From JAGUYA01 sp043802425 (GTDB lineage Bacteria > Omnitrophota > Gorgyraeia > Gygaellales > Profunditerraquicolaceae), in the NCBI GenBank assembly GCA_043802425.1, contig JAZDLA010000075.1, positions 1-11,943 on the forward strand: DNA of 11,943 bases, given 5' to 3'. Below, piece after piece: positions 1 through 6,185 of the stretch (positions are counted from its first letter, which is position 1; every line of letters begins with the position of its first letter). Made by a program: the position numbers and the translations under genes. The notes beneath the pieces were generated by a model that was not told the origin of the DNA, did no database searches, and saw only the letters and a list, made by a program, of their open reading frames with translations.

Positions 1-698
1 TGATTAAATCCGGTACTGTGCATATACTCGTAGTCAGCGGTTTTCATGTGGGCATAGTTACCTTTATCATTGTTTTGTTTCTAAAGTTAATGCATCTATC
101 CAGGATAGCACGTTTTTATGTAGGCACGCCTTTGCTAGTCATCTATTGTTTAATGACCGGGGCATCTACTCCGGCAGTCAGGGCTACGCTTATGGCTATA
201 ATCTTTATGGTTGCTTATTTAGTTAAGAGGCAGGCGGATATTTACAACTCCTTGGCCCTGGCCAGTTTATTTATATTAGGCATTAGCCCCAACCAGCTCT
301 TTAGTGTCGGCTTTCAACTTTCTTTTATCAGCGTTCTCTCCATAGCTTACCTGTATCCTAGAGTGAGGAGAGCGCTAAATATCGAGGCCTTAAGAATAAA
401 GTATATCAGATTCGTCGTCGAAGCATGCCTGGTTTCTCTTTCTGCCTGGTTAGGGACAATGGGTTTCATTGCTTATTATTTCAGGGTTATTTCTCCTGTA
501 ACCGTGCTAGCGAACATCTTCATTGTGCCCCTGGCGGCATTAATTACTCTCTGTGGCTTCAGTTTGATAACCATGCAGTTTCTTTGCCCTTTTTTAGCGG
601 TTTATTCTGCTTACAGTATTGAATTTATAGTTAAGCTTCTACTTGGCATCAATACCTTCTTAATTAAGCTGCCCGGAGCCTCCTTCTCTTTAACTTAA
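1..698 (+). CDS. comEC: ComEC/Rec2 competence channel, 3' part (5' end outside window)
   Basis: The reading frame is open from the first bases (codons from position 3), so this is the C-terminal part of a longer protein; the GTG at 18 is internal. ComEC is the inner-membrane channel that passes single-stranded DNA into the cytoplasm during natural transformation. Visible family motifs are SGFHVG near the beginning (SGLHV in most members), TGASTPAVRAT, FSVGFQLSFISV and NIFIVPL, spread over about six hydrophobic segments. Many ComEC proteins continue after this domain with more membrane segments and a metallo-beta-lactamase-like domain; here the frame stops right after LPGASFSLT. The -1 frame continues with family-like residues for 18 codons and then also stops, so the C-terminus may be eroded or naturally short. 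Downstream holA and rpsT fit the known comEC-holA-rpsT neighbourhood. Confidence 0.88.
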   Translation, partial: IKSGTVHILVVSGFHVGIVTFIIVLFLKLMHLSRIARFYVGTPLLVIYCLMTGASTPAVRATLMAIIFMVAYLVKRQADIYNSLALASLFILGISPNQLFSVGFQLSFISVLSIAYLYPRVRRALNIEALRIKYIRFVVEACLVSLSAWLGTMGFIAYYFRVISPVTVLANIFIVPLAALITLCGFSLITMQFLCPFLAVYSAYSIEFIVKLLLGINTFLIKLPGASFSLT

Positions 699-699
699 G

Positions 700-761
700 C
701 CCTTCCTTAATTCAATTGATCCCGGTTTTTATCCAAAGCTAAATGATATTTTAATGAAGGG
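700..761. repeat. Imperfect inverted repeat between comEC and bamD
   Basis: An 11-base arm CCCTTCCTTAA (700-710) matches the reverse complement of TTAATGAAGGG (751-761) at 10 of 11 positions, with 40 bases between. It lies just after the comEC stop and just before the bamD promoter. It could fold as a transcript end for comEC, but there is no T run after the right arm, so a standard intrinsic terminator is not supported. Confidence 0.35.
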
Positions 762-766
762 TAGGG

Positions 767-795
767 TTGACAAAAGTAAATATATATGTTAGATT
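767..795 (+). promoter_or_regulatory. Probable sigma-70-type promoter of bamD
   Basis: A perfect -35 box TTGACA (767-772) is followed after 17 bases by TAGATT (790-795), which matches TATAAT at four positions and is preceded by TG at 787-788 as in an extended -10. Only 8 bases separate the -10 box from the bamD ATG at 804, so transcription would be expected to begin at or within a base or two of the start codon. This is the only strong promoter seen ahead of bamD-lptE-holA. Confidence 0.6.
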
Positions 796-803
796 AAAAC
801 CCT

Positions 804-1751
804 ATGAGACGTCTAATTCTAATCTTGATTATCTTATGCGGTTTATGCGCTACCCCGGCCTACCCGTACTGGATCTGGACGCCGAAAACCGGCAAATGGG
901 TAAATCCCAAGACCCAACCCAAAACCACCCCTAAGGAACAATTTGATTACGCCAAGGGTTTTTACGAGATAAAAAAATACGATGAGGCAAGGCGTGAGTT
1001 TAAAAAGGTACTCAAGGTTTATCCCAAATCAACTGAGGCTGCTGAGAGCCAGTATTATCTGGGGTTGATAGAGGATGCCGAGGGTAACTTATATGAAGCT
1101 TACCATGCCTACCAAAAGGTCATTGATAAATACCCCTTTTCCGAAAGGATACCCCAGGTTATTGAACGCGAGTATAAAATAGCAGAGGCGTTTATGTCTG
1201 GCCAGAAGCGCAAGGTATTGGGTATACCCTTACCTGTTGATAATCCGGCTATCGAGATATTCACAAAGATCGTAGAGAATTCCACATATGGCCCCTTAGC
1301 CCCGGCGGCGCAGTATAAATTGGGCCTGGTTTTAAAAGGGCTGATGCGTTATTACGAAGCAGAAGAGTCGTTCAACAAAGTAATCTCTAATTATCCGGAC
1401 AACGAATGGGCTGGGGCAGCTAAATTCCAGATTGCCTCCTGTCGCGCTGCTGTATCCCGCAGCCCCGATTACGACCAATGGGCAACCAACGAGGCAAAAG
1501 AAAAGTTTGAAGAGTTTGTAGAGGAGCACCCTGACGCAGTATTATCTAAAGATGCCGAAAAGAATATTGAGGCATTAAGGGAAAAAGAGGCAGAGGCTGA
1601 TTTTAATATCGCCAGGTTCTACGAAAAACAAAAGGCATTCGCCTCAGCCAGGATTTATTATACGCAGATAATCGATAATTACTCCGATAGCGAATGGGCA
1701 CTGAAGGCTATGGAAAGAATGGAAGTACTGGATAAGAGGAAGAAAAAATGA
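804..1751 (+). CDS. bamD: BamD-like outer-membrane assembly TPR protein
   Basis: 315 residues. An N-terminal hydrophobic signal (about residues 3-20) is followed by a short Trp/Pro-rich linker and then a series of TPR-type repeats, such as AKGFYEIKKYDEARREFKK, repeated YP-containing turns (VYPKS, KYPFS, NYPDN) and a last repeat near residues 265-305. BamD is the TPR lipoprotein of the BAM complex that inserts beta-barrel proteins into the outer membrane; E. coli BamD has about 245 residues, so this one is longer. The usual lipobox is not convincing here: the nearest cysteine is preceded by Cys-Gly-Leu, and a signal peptidase I site after TPA looks at least as likely. A periplasmic YbgF/CpoB-like TPR role is therefore an alternative. 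The ATG overlaps no ribosome binding site. The stop overlaps the lptE start (ATGA), suggesting translational coupling with another outer-membrane biogenesis gene. Confidence 0.78.
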   Translation: MRRLILILIILCGLCATPAYPYWIWTPKTGKWVNPKTQPKTTPKEQFDYAKGFYEIKKYDEARREFKKVLKVYPKSTEAAESQYYLGLIEDAEGNLYEAYHAYQKVIDKYPFSERIPQVIEREYKIAEAFMSGQKRKVLGIPLPVDNPAIEIFTKIVENSTYGPLAPAAQYKLGLVLKGLMRYYEAEESFNKVISNYPDNEWAGAAKFQIASCRAAVSRSPDYDQWATNEAKEKFEEFVEEHPDAVLSKDAEKNIEALREKEAEADFNIARFYEKQKAFASARIYYTQIIDNYSDSEWALKAMERMEVLDKRKKK

Positions 1752-2305
1752 TAAAAAAATCTTTTTTACTAATTACTAGCTACTTGCTACTTGTTACTAT
1801 AAGTGGTTGCGGTTATACTACGCGTTCTATGATATCCAATAAATTTAAGACGATCTATATCGTACCGTTTGTCAATAAGATAGATGTTACCCAAGAGGCC
1901 GATACCGGAAGTAAATACAGGCTTTATAAGCCAATGCTGGAGACGGATGTTACCAGGGCGGTAACGAATAAATTCCTTTTTGACGGTAATCTCAGGCCCG
2001 CTAAAGAAGAATCCGCAGATTTAGTTTTAAAAGGGGAATTAGTGGAGTTTCGCCGTGACCCCCTGCGCTATACGGATGGCGACGAAGTGGAGGAGTATCG
2101 CCTTAATCTGATAGTAAATATTAGGCTCTGGGATCAGAAGGAGAATCAGTTAGTCTGGGAGGAGAATAATTTTACCGGCGATTATAGCTACTTTACCAAT
2201 TTTGCTCCCGCAAGCGCAGTGAAGAAGTCCGACGATACCGCCGCAACCGAAGCCATAAGTGACTTAGCCCGCCGGATTGTAGAGCGGACTGTTGAAGAAT
2301 GGTAA
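1748..2305 (+). CDS. lptE: LptE-like LPS-assembly lipoprotein
   Basis: 185 residues. The N-terminus has two or more lysines, a hydrophobic stretch and a good lipobox ending ISGC at Cys21, so the mature protein should be a lipoprotein. The mature part starts GYTTRSM and continues with KTIYIVPFVN and a segment containing LVLKGELVEF, typical of the LptE/RlpB family. LptE plugs the LptD barrel and helps place lipopolysaccharide in the outer leaflet. Its C-terminus (TEAISDLARRIVERTVEEW) matches the final helix seen in these small proteins. The ATG overlaps the bamD stop by 4 bases, and the end overlaps the holA start by 7 bases, so the three genes form one translational chain. The signal-peptide region is encoded by a run of degenerate heptamers. 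Assignment rests on family shape and context rather than on catalytic motifs. Confidence 0.82.
   Translation: MIKKSFLLITSYLLLVTISGCGYTTRSMISNKFKTIYIVPFVNKIDVTQEADTGSKYRLYKPMLETDVTRAVTNKFLFDGNLRPAKEESADLVLKGELVEFRRDPLRYTDGDEVEEYRLNLIVNIRLWDQKENQLVWEENNFTGDYSYFTNFAPASAVKKSDDTAATEAISDLARRIVERTVEEW
1766..1800 (+). repeat. Five degenerate tandem heptamers inside the lptE signal-peptide region
   Basis: Positions 1766-1772, 1773-1779, 1780-1786, 1787-1793 and 1794-1800 all fit the 7-base consensus YTACTWN; the two middle copies (CTACTTG) are identical. The array lies 18 bases after the lptE start and encodes the hydrophobic core of its signal peptide. Seven is not a multiple of three, so gain or loss of one unit would shift the reading frame. 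Confidence 0.75.
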
Positions 2306-2967
2306 AGAAAGAAGGCTTGGTATATTTATTTGTCGGGCAGGACAGTCTTTCTAAAGATATAAGGCTTAAGAGATTAAAAGAAGAATTCCTGAGTGAAAAT
2401 ACGGAACATTTTAACCTCGATATACTCTACGCCAAAGAATTAAATCTCCCCACCCTGCAGGAAAGATTACTATCCCTGCCCTTAAAAGCGAAGAAGAGGA
2501 TTATCGTAGTAAAAGATAGCCAGAATTTAAGGGAGGAAATCAAAGATTTTATACTTCAGTATATAAAGAGGCCTCAGGACAAAACCATTTTGGTTTTAGA
2601 TACCGATAAGTCTGCGCCTAGAGATGAATTTATCAGGCAGGTCTCAAGAGACGCCGAAGTTCTACGTTTTAAAGAGCCGCTGCATTTAGATACCTTTACT
2701 TTAAGCCGCTCCATAGATTTTAGGAAAACAGGCCATGCCCTCTGGGTATTAAACCAGCTTTTACAAAACGGGGAGAGGCCGGAGCGTATTCTGGGGGGAT
2801 TAAGATATGCCTGGGAGAATAGTATTACGCAGCCTCAGGAAACAAGAAGAAAATTAAAGGTTTTACTTAATTGCGATATAGATATTAAGACCGGTAGGCT
2901 TAAGCCTGATTTTGCCCTGGAGAGGTTGGTGGTTAGTTTATGCAGTCTTGTTAAGCCTGCGGGCTAA
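2299..2967 (+). CDS. holA: DNA polymerase III delta subunit, unusually short
   Basis: 222 residues against roughly 330-345 in most HolA proteins. Delta opens the beta sliding clamp within the clamp-loader complex. Residues 7-125 match the first AAA+-like domain (VYLFVGQDS, FNLDILYA, LLSLPLKAKKRIIVVKD, DKTILVLDTDKSAPRDEF). Residues 135-222 match the C-terminal collar domain: LNQLLQNGERPERILGGL and then CDIDIKTGRLKPDFALERLVV, both characteristic. The lid domain between them, usually about 70-80 residues, seems reduced to a few residues around 125-135. The frame is intact, so this looks like a compact form rather than a pseudogene. The start overlaps lptE. The last 30 bases overlap the end of rpsT on the other strand. 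Next to rpsT and downstream of comEC, as in Bacillus, which supports the identification. Confidence 0.85.
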   Translation: MVKKEGLVYLFVGQDSLSKDIRLKRLKEEFLSENTEHFNLDILYAKELNLPTLQERLLSLPLKAKKRIIVVKDSQNLREEIKDFILQYIKRPQDKTILVLDTDKSAPRDEFIRQVSRDAEVLRFKEPLHLDTFTLSRSIDFRKTGHALWVLNQLLQNGERPERILGGLRYAWENSITQPQETRRKLKVLLNCDIDIKTGRLKPDFALERLVVSLCSLVKPAG

Positions 2968-3201
2968 ACGCGATTTCCTGCGTTTTGCGGTGTTGGGGTG
3001 GATGACTCTTTTCTTGGCGGCTTTATCGAGATGAGAAAATATCTTTGACAGGTATGCCTTAGATTCGTTAATATTTTTAGCCGACAATAGCGCTTGAAAT
3101 TTCTTTAATGCTTTTTTGAGTTCCCTTTTTACCTTTAGGTTGCGCAGGTGTCTTTTTTTATCCGCACGGTTTCTTTTTAAAGAAGTTCTACGTCTAGGCA
3201 T
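2938..3201 (-). CDS. rpsT: 30S ribosomal protein S20
   Basis: 87 residues, the normal size, very rich in Lys and Arg. The N-terminal part (MPRRRTSLKRNRADKKRHLRN) and the C-terminal IHPNTAKRRKSRLARRLNK are typical of S20, the small-subunit protein that binds the 5' domain of 16S rRNA as a long helical bundle. The ATG (complement of 3199-3201) has a good ribosome binding site AAGGAG (complement of 3209-3214) 7 bases upstream and a near-consensus promoter further up. Its 3' end overlaps the end of holA by 30 bases in convergent orientation, and no separate terminator could be recognised for either gene. Confidence 0.96.
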   Translation of the reverse strand: MPRRRTSLKRNRADKKRHLRNLKVKRELKKALKKFQALLSAKNINESKAYLSKIFSHLDKAAKKRVIHPNTAKRRKSRLARRLNKTA

Positions 3202-3240
3202 ATTCTTTCTCCTTTTTAATTAGGCAACTAATTTATTTAT

Positions 3241-3269
3241 TTTATAGCATAACTAATTGTTTATGTCAA
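3241..3269 (-). promoter_or_regulatory. Strong sigma-70-type promoter of rpsT
   Basis: Read on the minus strand: a perfect -35 TTGACA (complement of 3264-3269), a 17-base spacer (3247-3263) and a -10 TATAAA (complement of 3241-3246). The expected start near 3234 gives a leader of about 33 bases with the AAGGAG site. The -35 box overlaps the ATG of the divergent murJ gene. Two direct copies of AATTAGTT (minus strand; plus 3251-3258 and 3226-3233) lie in the spacer and at the expected start point. Confidence 0.82.
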
Positions 3270-4825
3270 CAAACAAATCCATTGCTAGATCCGCCGGCGT
3301 CATCGGTTTTGCTACCCTCTGTTCGCGTCTCCTAGGGTTTATCCGCGATATAGTTATCGCCAGGCTATTCGGCGTCTATGTCTATGCCCAGGCTTTTATA
3401 GTCGCTTTTAAAATACCTAATCTATTCCGCGACCTGGTAGGCGAAGGCGCTGCCAATGCCGCATTCGTTCCGGTATTCAGCGAATATGCAGTTAAGCGCA
3501 GCAAAGAAGAATTTTGGGAGTTGGCTAATGTAACCTTGAATCTTTTGCTGGTTATAGTTACCGCGATTACCCTCCTGGGTATAATATTTTCCCCTCTCTT
3601 AGTAAGGTTGATCGCCCCCGGCTTTATTTCTGACCCGCGCAAATTAGAAATTACTATTACTTTAAACCGGATTATTTTTCCCTACATTTTACTAATCAGT
3701 CTGGCAGCGTATGCCATGGGCGTACTTAATTCCCTAAAACATTTTAGCGTCCCGGCATTTGCGCCCTGCTTATTAAATATTTCCATTATTGTCTTTGCCC
3801 TTTTATTCGGGGAAGGGATAAAGGGCCTGGCTTTCGGCGTTCTCACGGGCGGGATTTTGCAGTTGGCTATCCAGATCCCTGTTCTTTATAAGAAGGGATT
3901 CCGGCTTAATTTATTTAGGCGTTTTCAACATCCGGCGGCAAAGACTATGGGAAAACTGATGCTCCCCCGGATTTTTAGTTCCGCAATCTACCAGTTGAAT
4001 AATTTCGTGGATTCAATATTCGGTTCCCTAGCCTCTATTGTCGGTGAAGGAGGAGTGGCAGCGTTATATTTTGCCTATAGATTAATCCTGTTTCCCGTAG
4101 GCATTTTCAGTAATGCCATCTCCCAGGCGATATTGCCGACTTTATCGATACAGGCCATAGAAGATAATAATAGCCAGCTAAAGCGCACGCTCTCCTTTGG
4201 CTTGCGGGCGGTATTCTTTATGCTGTTGCCGGCGTCTGTCGGTTTTATGGTTTTGGCACAAAACATTATCCGGGTTTTATTTGAACACGGAAGATTCGAT
4301 TTTTATTCCAGCTACATGACCGCCGACGCCCTCTTCTTTTATAGCATCGGCTTATTTGCTTATGGTTCAACCAAGATATTACAGTCCTGTTTCTTCGCCT
4401 TGAAAGATACGTTGACCCCGGCCAAGGTGTCCTTTTTTTCTTTAGTTATAAATATTATCTTAAATTTTATTCTCATGCGCCCCTTAAGATTGGGAGGTCT
4501 AGCCTTGGCCACATCTATATCCGGAATCCTGACCTTTTTAATCCTCTTTTTACTTTTGAAGAAAAAACTCCGCGGCCTTGATATAGAAACGCTGGCACTC
4601 TCCTTTGTGCGTATACTTTTAGCCAGTATCTGTATGGGTGCGGTCTGCGCGCTTGTCTCTCGTAATCTTGTCCTGGGCTATGGTTTTCTACCGAAGTTGC
4701 TTAATTTGGTTTTAACCATTACAGCCGGCATTATCTCCTATATTATTTTCTGTTTTATCTTAAGGGTAGGAGAAATTCAGGAACTCTGGCGCTGGGTGTC
4801 CAAGAAGGGACTGACCCCGAATTAG
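3263..4825 (+). CDS. murJ: Lipid II flippase MurJ (MviN)
   Basis: 520 residues with about 14 hydrophobic segments, the normal MurJ size. MurJ moves the peptidoglycan precursor lipid II across the inner membrane. The N-terminus has the family signature: SRLLGFIRD (Arg22, Arg28), then FKIPNLFRDL with Arg56, and FAYRLILFPVG with Arg273; these correspond to E. coli Arg18, Arg24, Arg52 and Arg270, which line the substrate cavity. Two acidic positions differ: the Asp of the usual TDAF motif (E. coli Asp39) is Gln43 and the Asp before the fourth Arg is Tyr272. I chose the ATG at 3263 over TTG at 3257 because the family usually begins a few residues before SRLLGF; neither has a ribosome binding site. 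It is divergent from rpsT, whose -35 box covers this start codon. A weak hairpin follows the stop. Confidence 0.95.
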   Translation: MSTNKSIARSAGVIGFATLCSRLLGFIRDIVIARLFGVYVYAQAFIVAFKIPNLFRDLVGEGAANAAFVPVFSEYAVKRSKEEFWELANVTLNLLLVIVTAITLLGIIFSPLLVRLIAPGFISDPRKLEITITLNRIIFPYILLISLAAYAMGVLNSLKHFSVPAFAPCLLNISIIVFALLFGEGIKGLAFGVLTGGILQLAIQIPVLYKKGFRLNLFRRFQHPAAKTMGKLMLPRIFSSAIYQLNNFVDSIFGSLASIVGEGGVAALYFAYRLILFPVGIFSNAISQAILPTLSIQAIEDNNSQLKRTLSFGLRAVFFMLLPASVGFMVLAQNIIRVLFEHGRFDFYSSYMTADALFFYSIGLFAYGSTKILQSCFFALKDTLTPAKVSFFSLVINIILNFILMRPLRLGGLALATSISGILTFLILFLLLKKKLRGLDIETLALSFVRILLASICMGAVCALVSRNLVLGYGFLPKLLNLVLTITAGIISYIIFCFILRVGEIQELWRWVSKKGLTPN

Positions 4826-4853
4826 CGATATGCGTAGTTGTACTTAAGGGTCT

Positions 4854-4892
4854 AGCCCTAAACAATCGATAATTAAATTCTGCTTTAGGGCT
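4854..4892 (+). terminator. Possible terminator hairpin after murJ
   Basis: AGCCCTAAA (4854-4862) and TTTAGGGCT (4884-4892) form a perfect 9-bp stem around a 21-base loop, 29 bases after the murJ stop. Only a short TT follows before GC-rich sequence, so an intrinsic terminator would be weak; it may be a processing or pause structure in the murJ-uvrC gap (4826-4952). Confidence 0.35.
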
Positions 4893-4901
4893 TTGCTCGC
4901 G

Positions 4902-4910
4902 TGCTAAAAT
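4902..4910 (+). promoter_or_regulatory. Candidate extended -10 promoter of uvrC
   Basis: TG at 4902-4903, one base, then TAAAAT (4905-4910, five of six matches to TATAAT). No good -35 box is present 16-18 bases upstream, which extended -10 promoters can tolerate. A start near 4917 would leave about 35 bases before the ATG at 4953. Confidence 0.4.
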
Positions 4911-4952
4911 CTCAAATTCCACTTGCGAAAACCGCCAGACTCATCAACTAAT

Positions 4953-6185
4953 ATGAGTAATAAACAATTAAAGAATAAAATTGACGCCTTAGCGGATACG
5001 TCCGGAGTCTATATTTTTAAGGACGCGCAGGGTGAGATTCTCTATATTGGTAAGGCTAAGTCCTTAAAGAAGCGAGTGCAGTCGTATTTTAGCCGTTTCC
5101 TTGCTTCAAAGACCCAGGCGATGGTTTCTCATATAGCGGATATCGAATACAGGTTGTGCCAGACGGAGAGTTTAGCCCTCATACTTGAGGCGGGCCTAAT
5201 CCACAAATATAAGCCCAGATATAATGTGTCGCTTCGCGATGATAAGAGTTTTCCGCTGGTAAAGATAACTAACGAAGATTTCCCTCGCATCTGTATTACG
5301 CGTAAGATGGTTGCCGACGGTGCGCATTATTTCGGCCCCTATACAAGCGCGGGGCTTCTTCGGGAAGCAATGAGGATTATCAGAAAATATTTTCCTTACC
5401 GTTCCCAGGAGAAGATGCCAGAGGAGAAGCGCATGTACCATAAAATCGGGCTTGTCCCTGCTTTGGATAAGGTAAGCAAAAAGGAATATGCTCAGACTAT
5501 TGAGAATATCTCTTTGATTTTAGACGGCAAAACAGACACCCTGATTAAAAAGTTAACGCAGGAGATGAATTTAAAATCTAAAGAGCAGCAGTTTGAAGAG
5601 GCAGCTAAAATCCGGGACCAGATAGAAGCTTTAAGCGTCATGTCAGGGAGTGCAGGCCGCTATAGCCGTAAAGAGGAATTGGAAGAGTTAAAGAGTTTAC
5701 TGCAATTAAAAAAAATACCCGTGAGAATCGAGGCATTTGATATTTCCAATATTTACGGCAAAGAAGCCACGGGTTCTCTGGTAAGTTTCCATAAGGGATT
5801 ACCCGATAAGAATAACTACCGCCGTTTTCGTATCAAAACCGTAGAAACAATAGATGACTATAAAATGCTGGCTGAAGTAGTCAAGAGGCGCTATTTAGGG
5901 TCGCTTTCTGAAGAATTAGTCTTACCGGATTTAATCCTTATTGACGGAGGTAAATCCCATCTTTCCGTAGCCAATAGGGAATTGGAAAAGATGGGTTTGG
6001 TAATACCACTGGTAAGCATTGCCAAAGATAGAGAGAATATATATATTAAAGATAAAGCAGAGCCGATAAGATTAAATGCAGATACCCCGGCACTCAATCT
6101 GATCCGCAGGGTCCGTGATGAAGCGCATAGATTTGCCCTGGCATACCATCACCTTTTAAGGAGAAAAAAGGCCATTGGTGAATAA
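4953..6185 (+). CDS. uvrC: Compact UvrC nuclease of the UvrABC excision repair system
   Basis: 410 residues from the ATG at 4953 (TTG at 4923 would add ten unmatched residues); most UvrC proteins have about 600. UvrC cuts DNA on both sides of a lesion held by UvrB. The N-terminal GIY-YIG nuclease is clear (SGVYIF 17-22, YIGKAKSLKKR 31-41, Glu79, PRYNVSLRDDKSFP). A UVR motif for UvrB binding lies at about 205-228 (FEEAAKIRDQIEAL). The RNase H-like 5' nuclease follows: FDISN with Asp263, LIDGGKSHL with Asp331 and DEAHRFA with His392, so the DDH triad is present. Missing are the cysteines normally between GIY-YIG and UVR, about 100-150 residues between UVR and the RNase H core, and the C-terminal (HhH)2 domain. 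Both nuclease sites are intact, so it should be functional. Its end overlaps the alkyltransferase gene. Confidence 0.93.
   Translation: MSNKQLKNKIDALADTSGVYIFKDAQGEILYIGKAKSLKKRVQSYFSRFLASKTQAMVSHIADIEYRLCQTESLALILEAGLIHKYKPRYNVSLRDDKSFPLVKITNEDFPRICITRKMVADGAHYFGPYTSAGLLREAMRIIRKYFPYRSQEKMPEEKRMYHKIGLVPALDKVSKKEYAQTIENISLILDGKTDTLIKKLTQEMNLKSKEQQFEEAAKIRDQIEALSVMSGSAGRYSRKEELEELKSLLQLKKIPVRIEAFDISNIYGKEATGSLVSFHKGLPDKNNYRRFRIKTVETIDDYKMLAEVVKRRYLGSLSEELVLPDLILIDGGKSHLSVANRELEKMGLVIPLVSIAKDRENIYIKDKAEPIRLNADTPALNLIRRVRDEAHRFALAYHHLLRRKKAIGE

Noticed and set aside
2896..2907. Perfect palindrome AGGCTTAAGCCT near the end of holA as a terminator for rpsT
   Set aside because: It has no loop, no T run on the minus strand, and lies in coding sequence of holA; chance is likely.
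4953..6185. The short uvrC as a pseudogene truncated by mutation
   Set aside because: All catalytic residues are present, the frame is clean, and the end is overlapped by ogt with no leftover HhH sequence.
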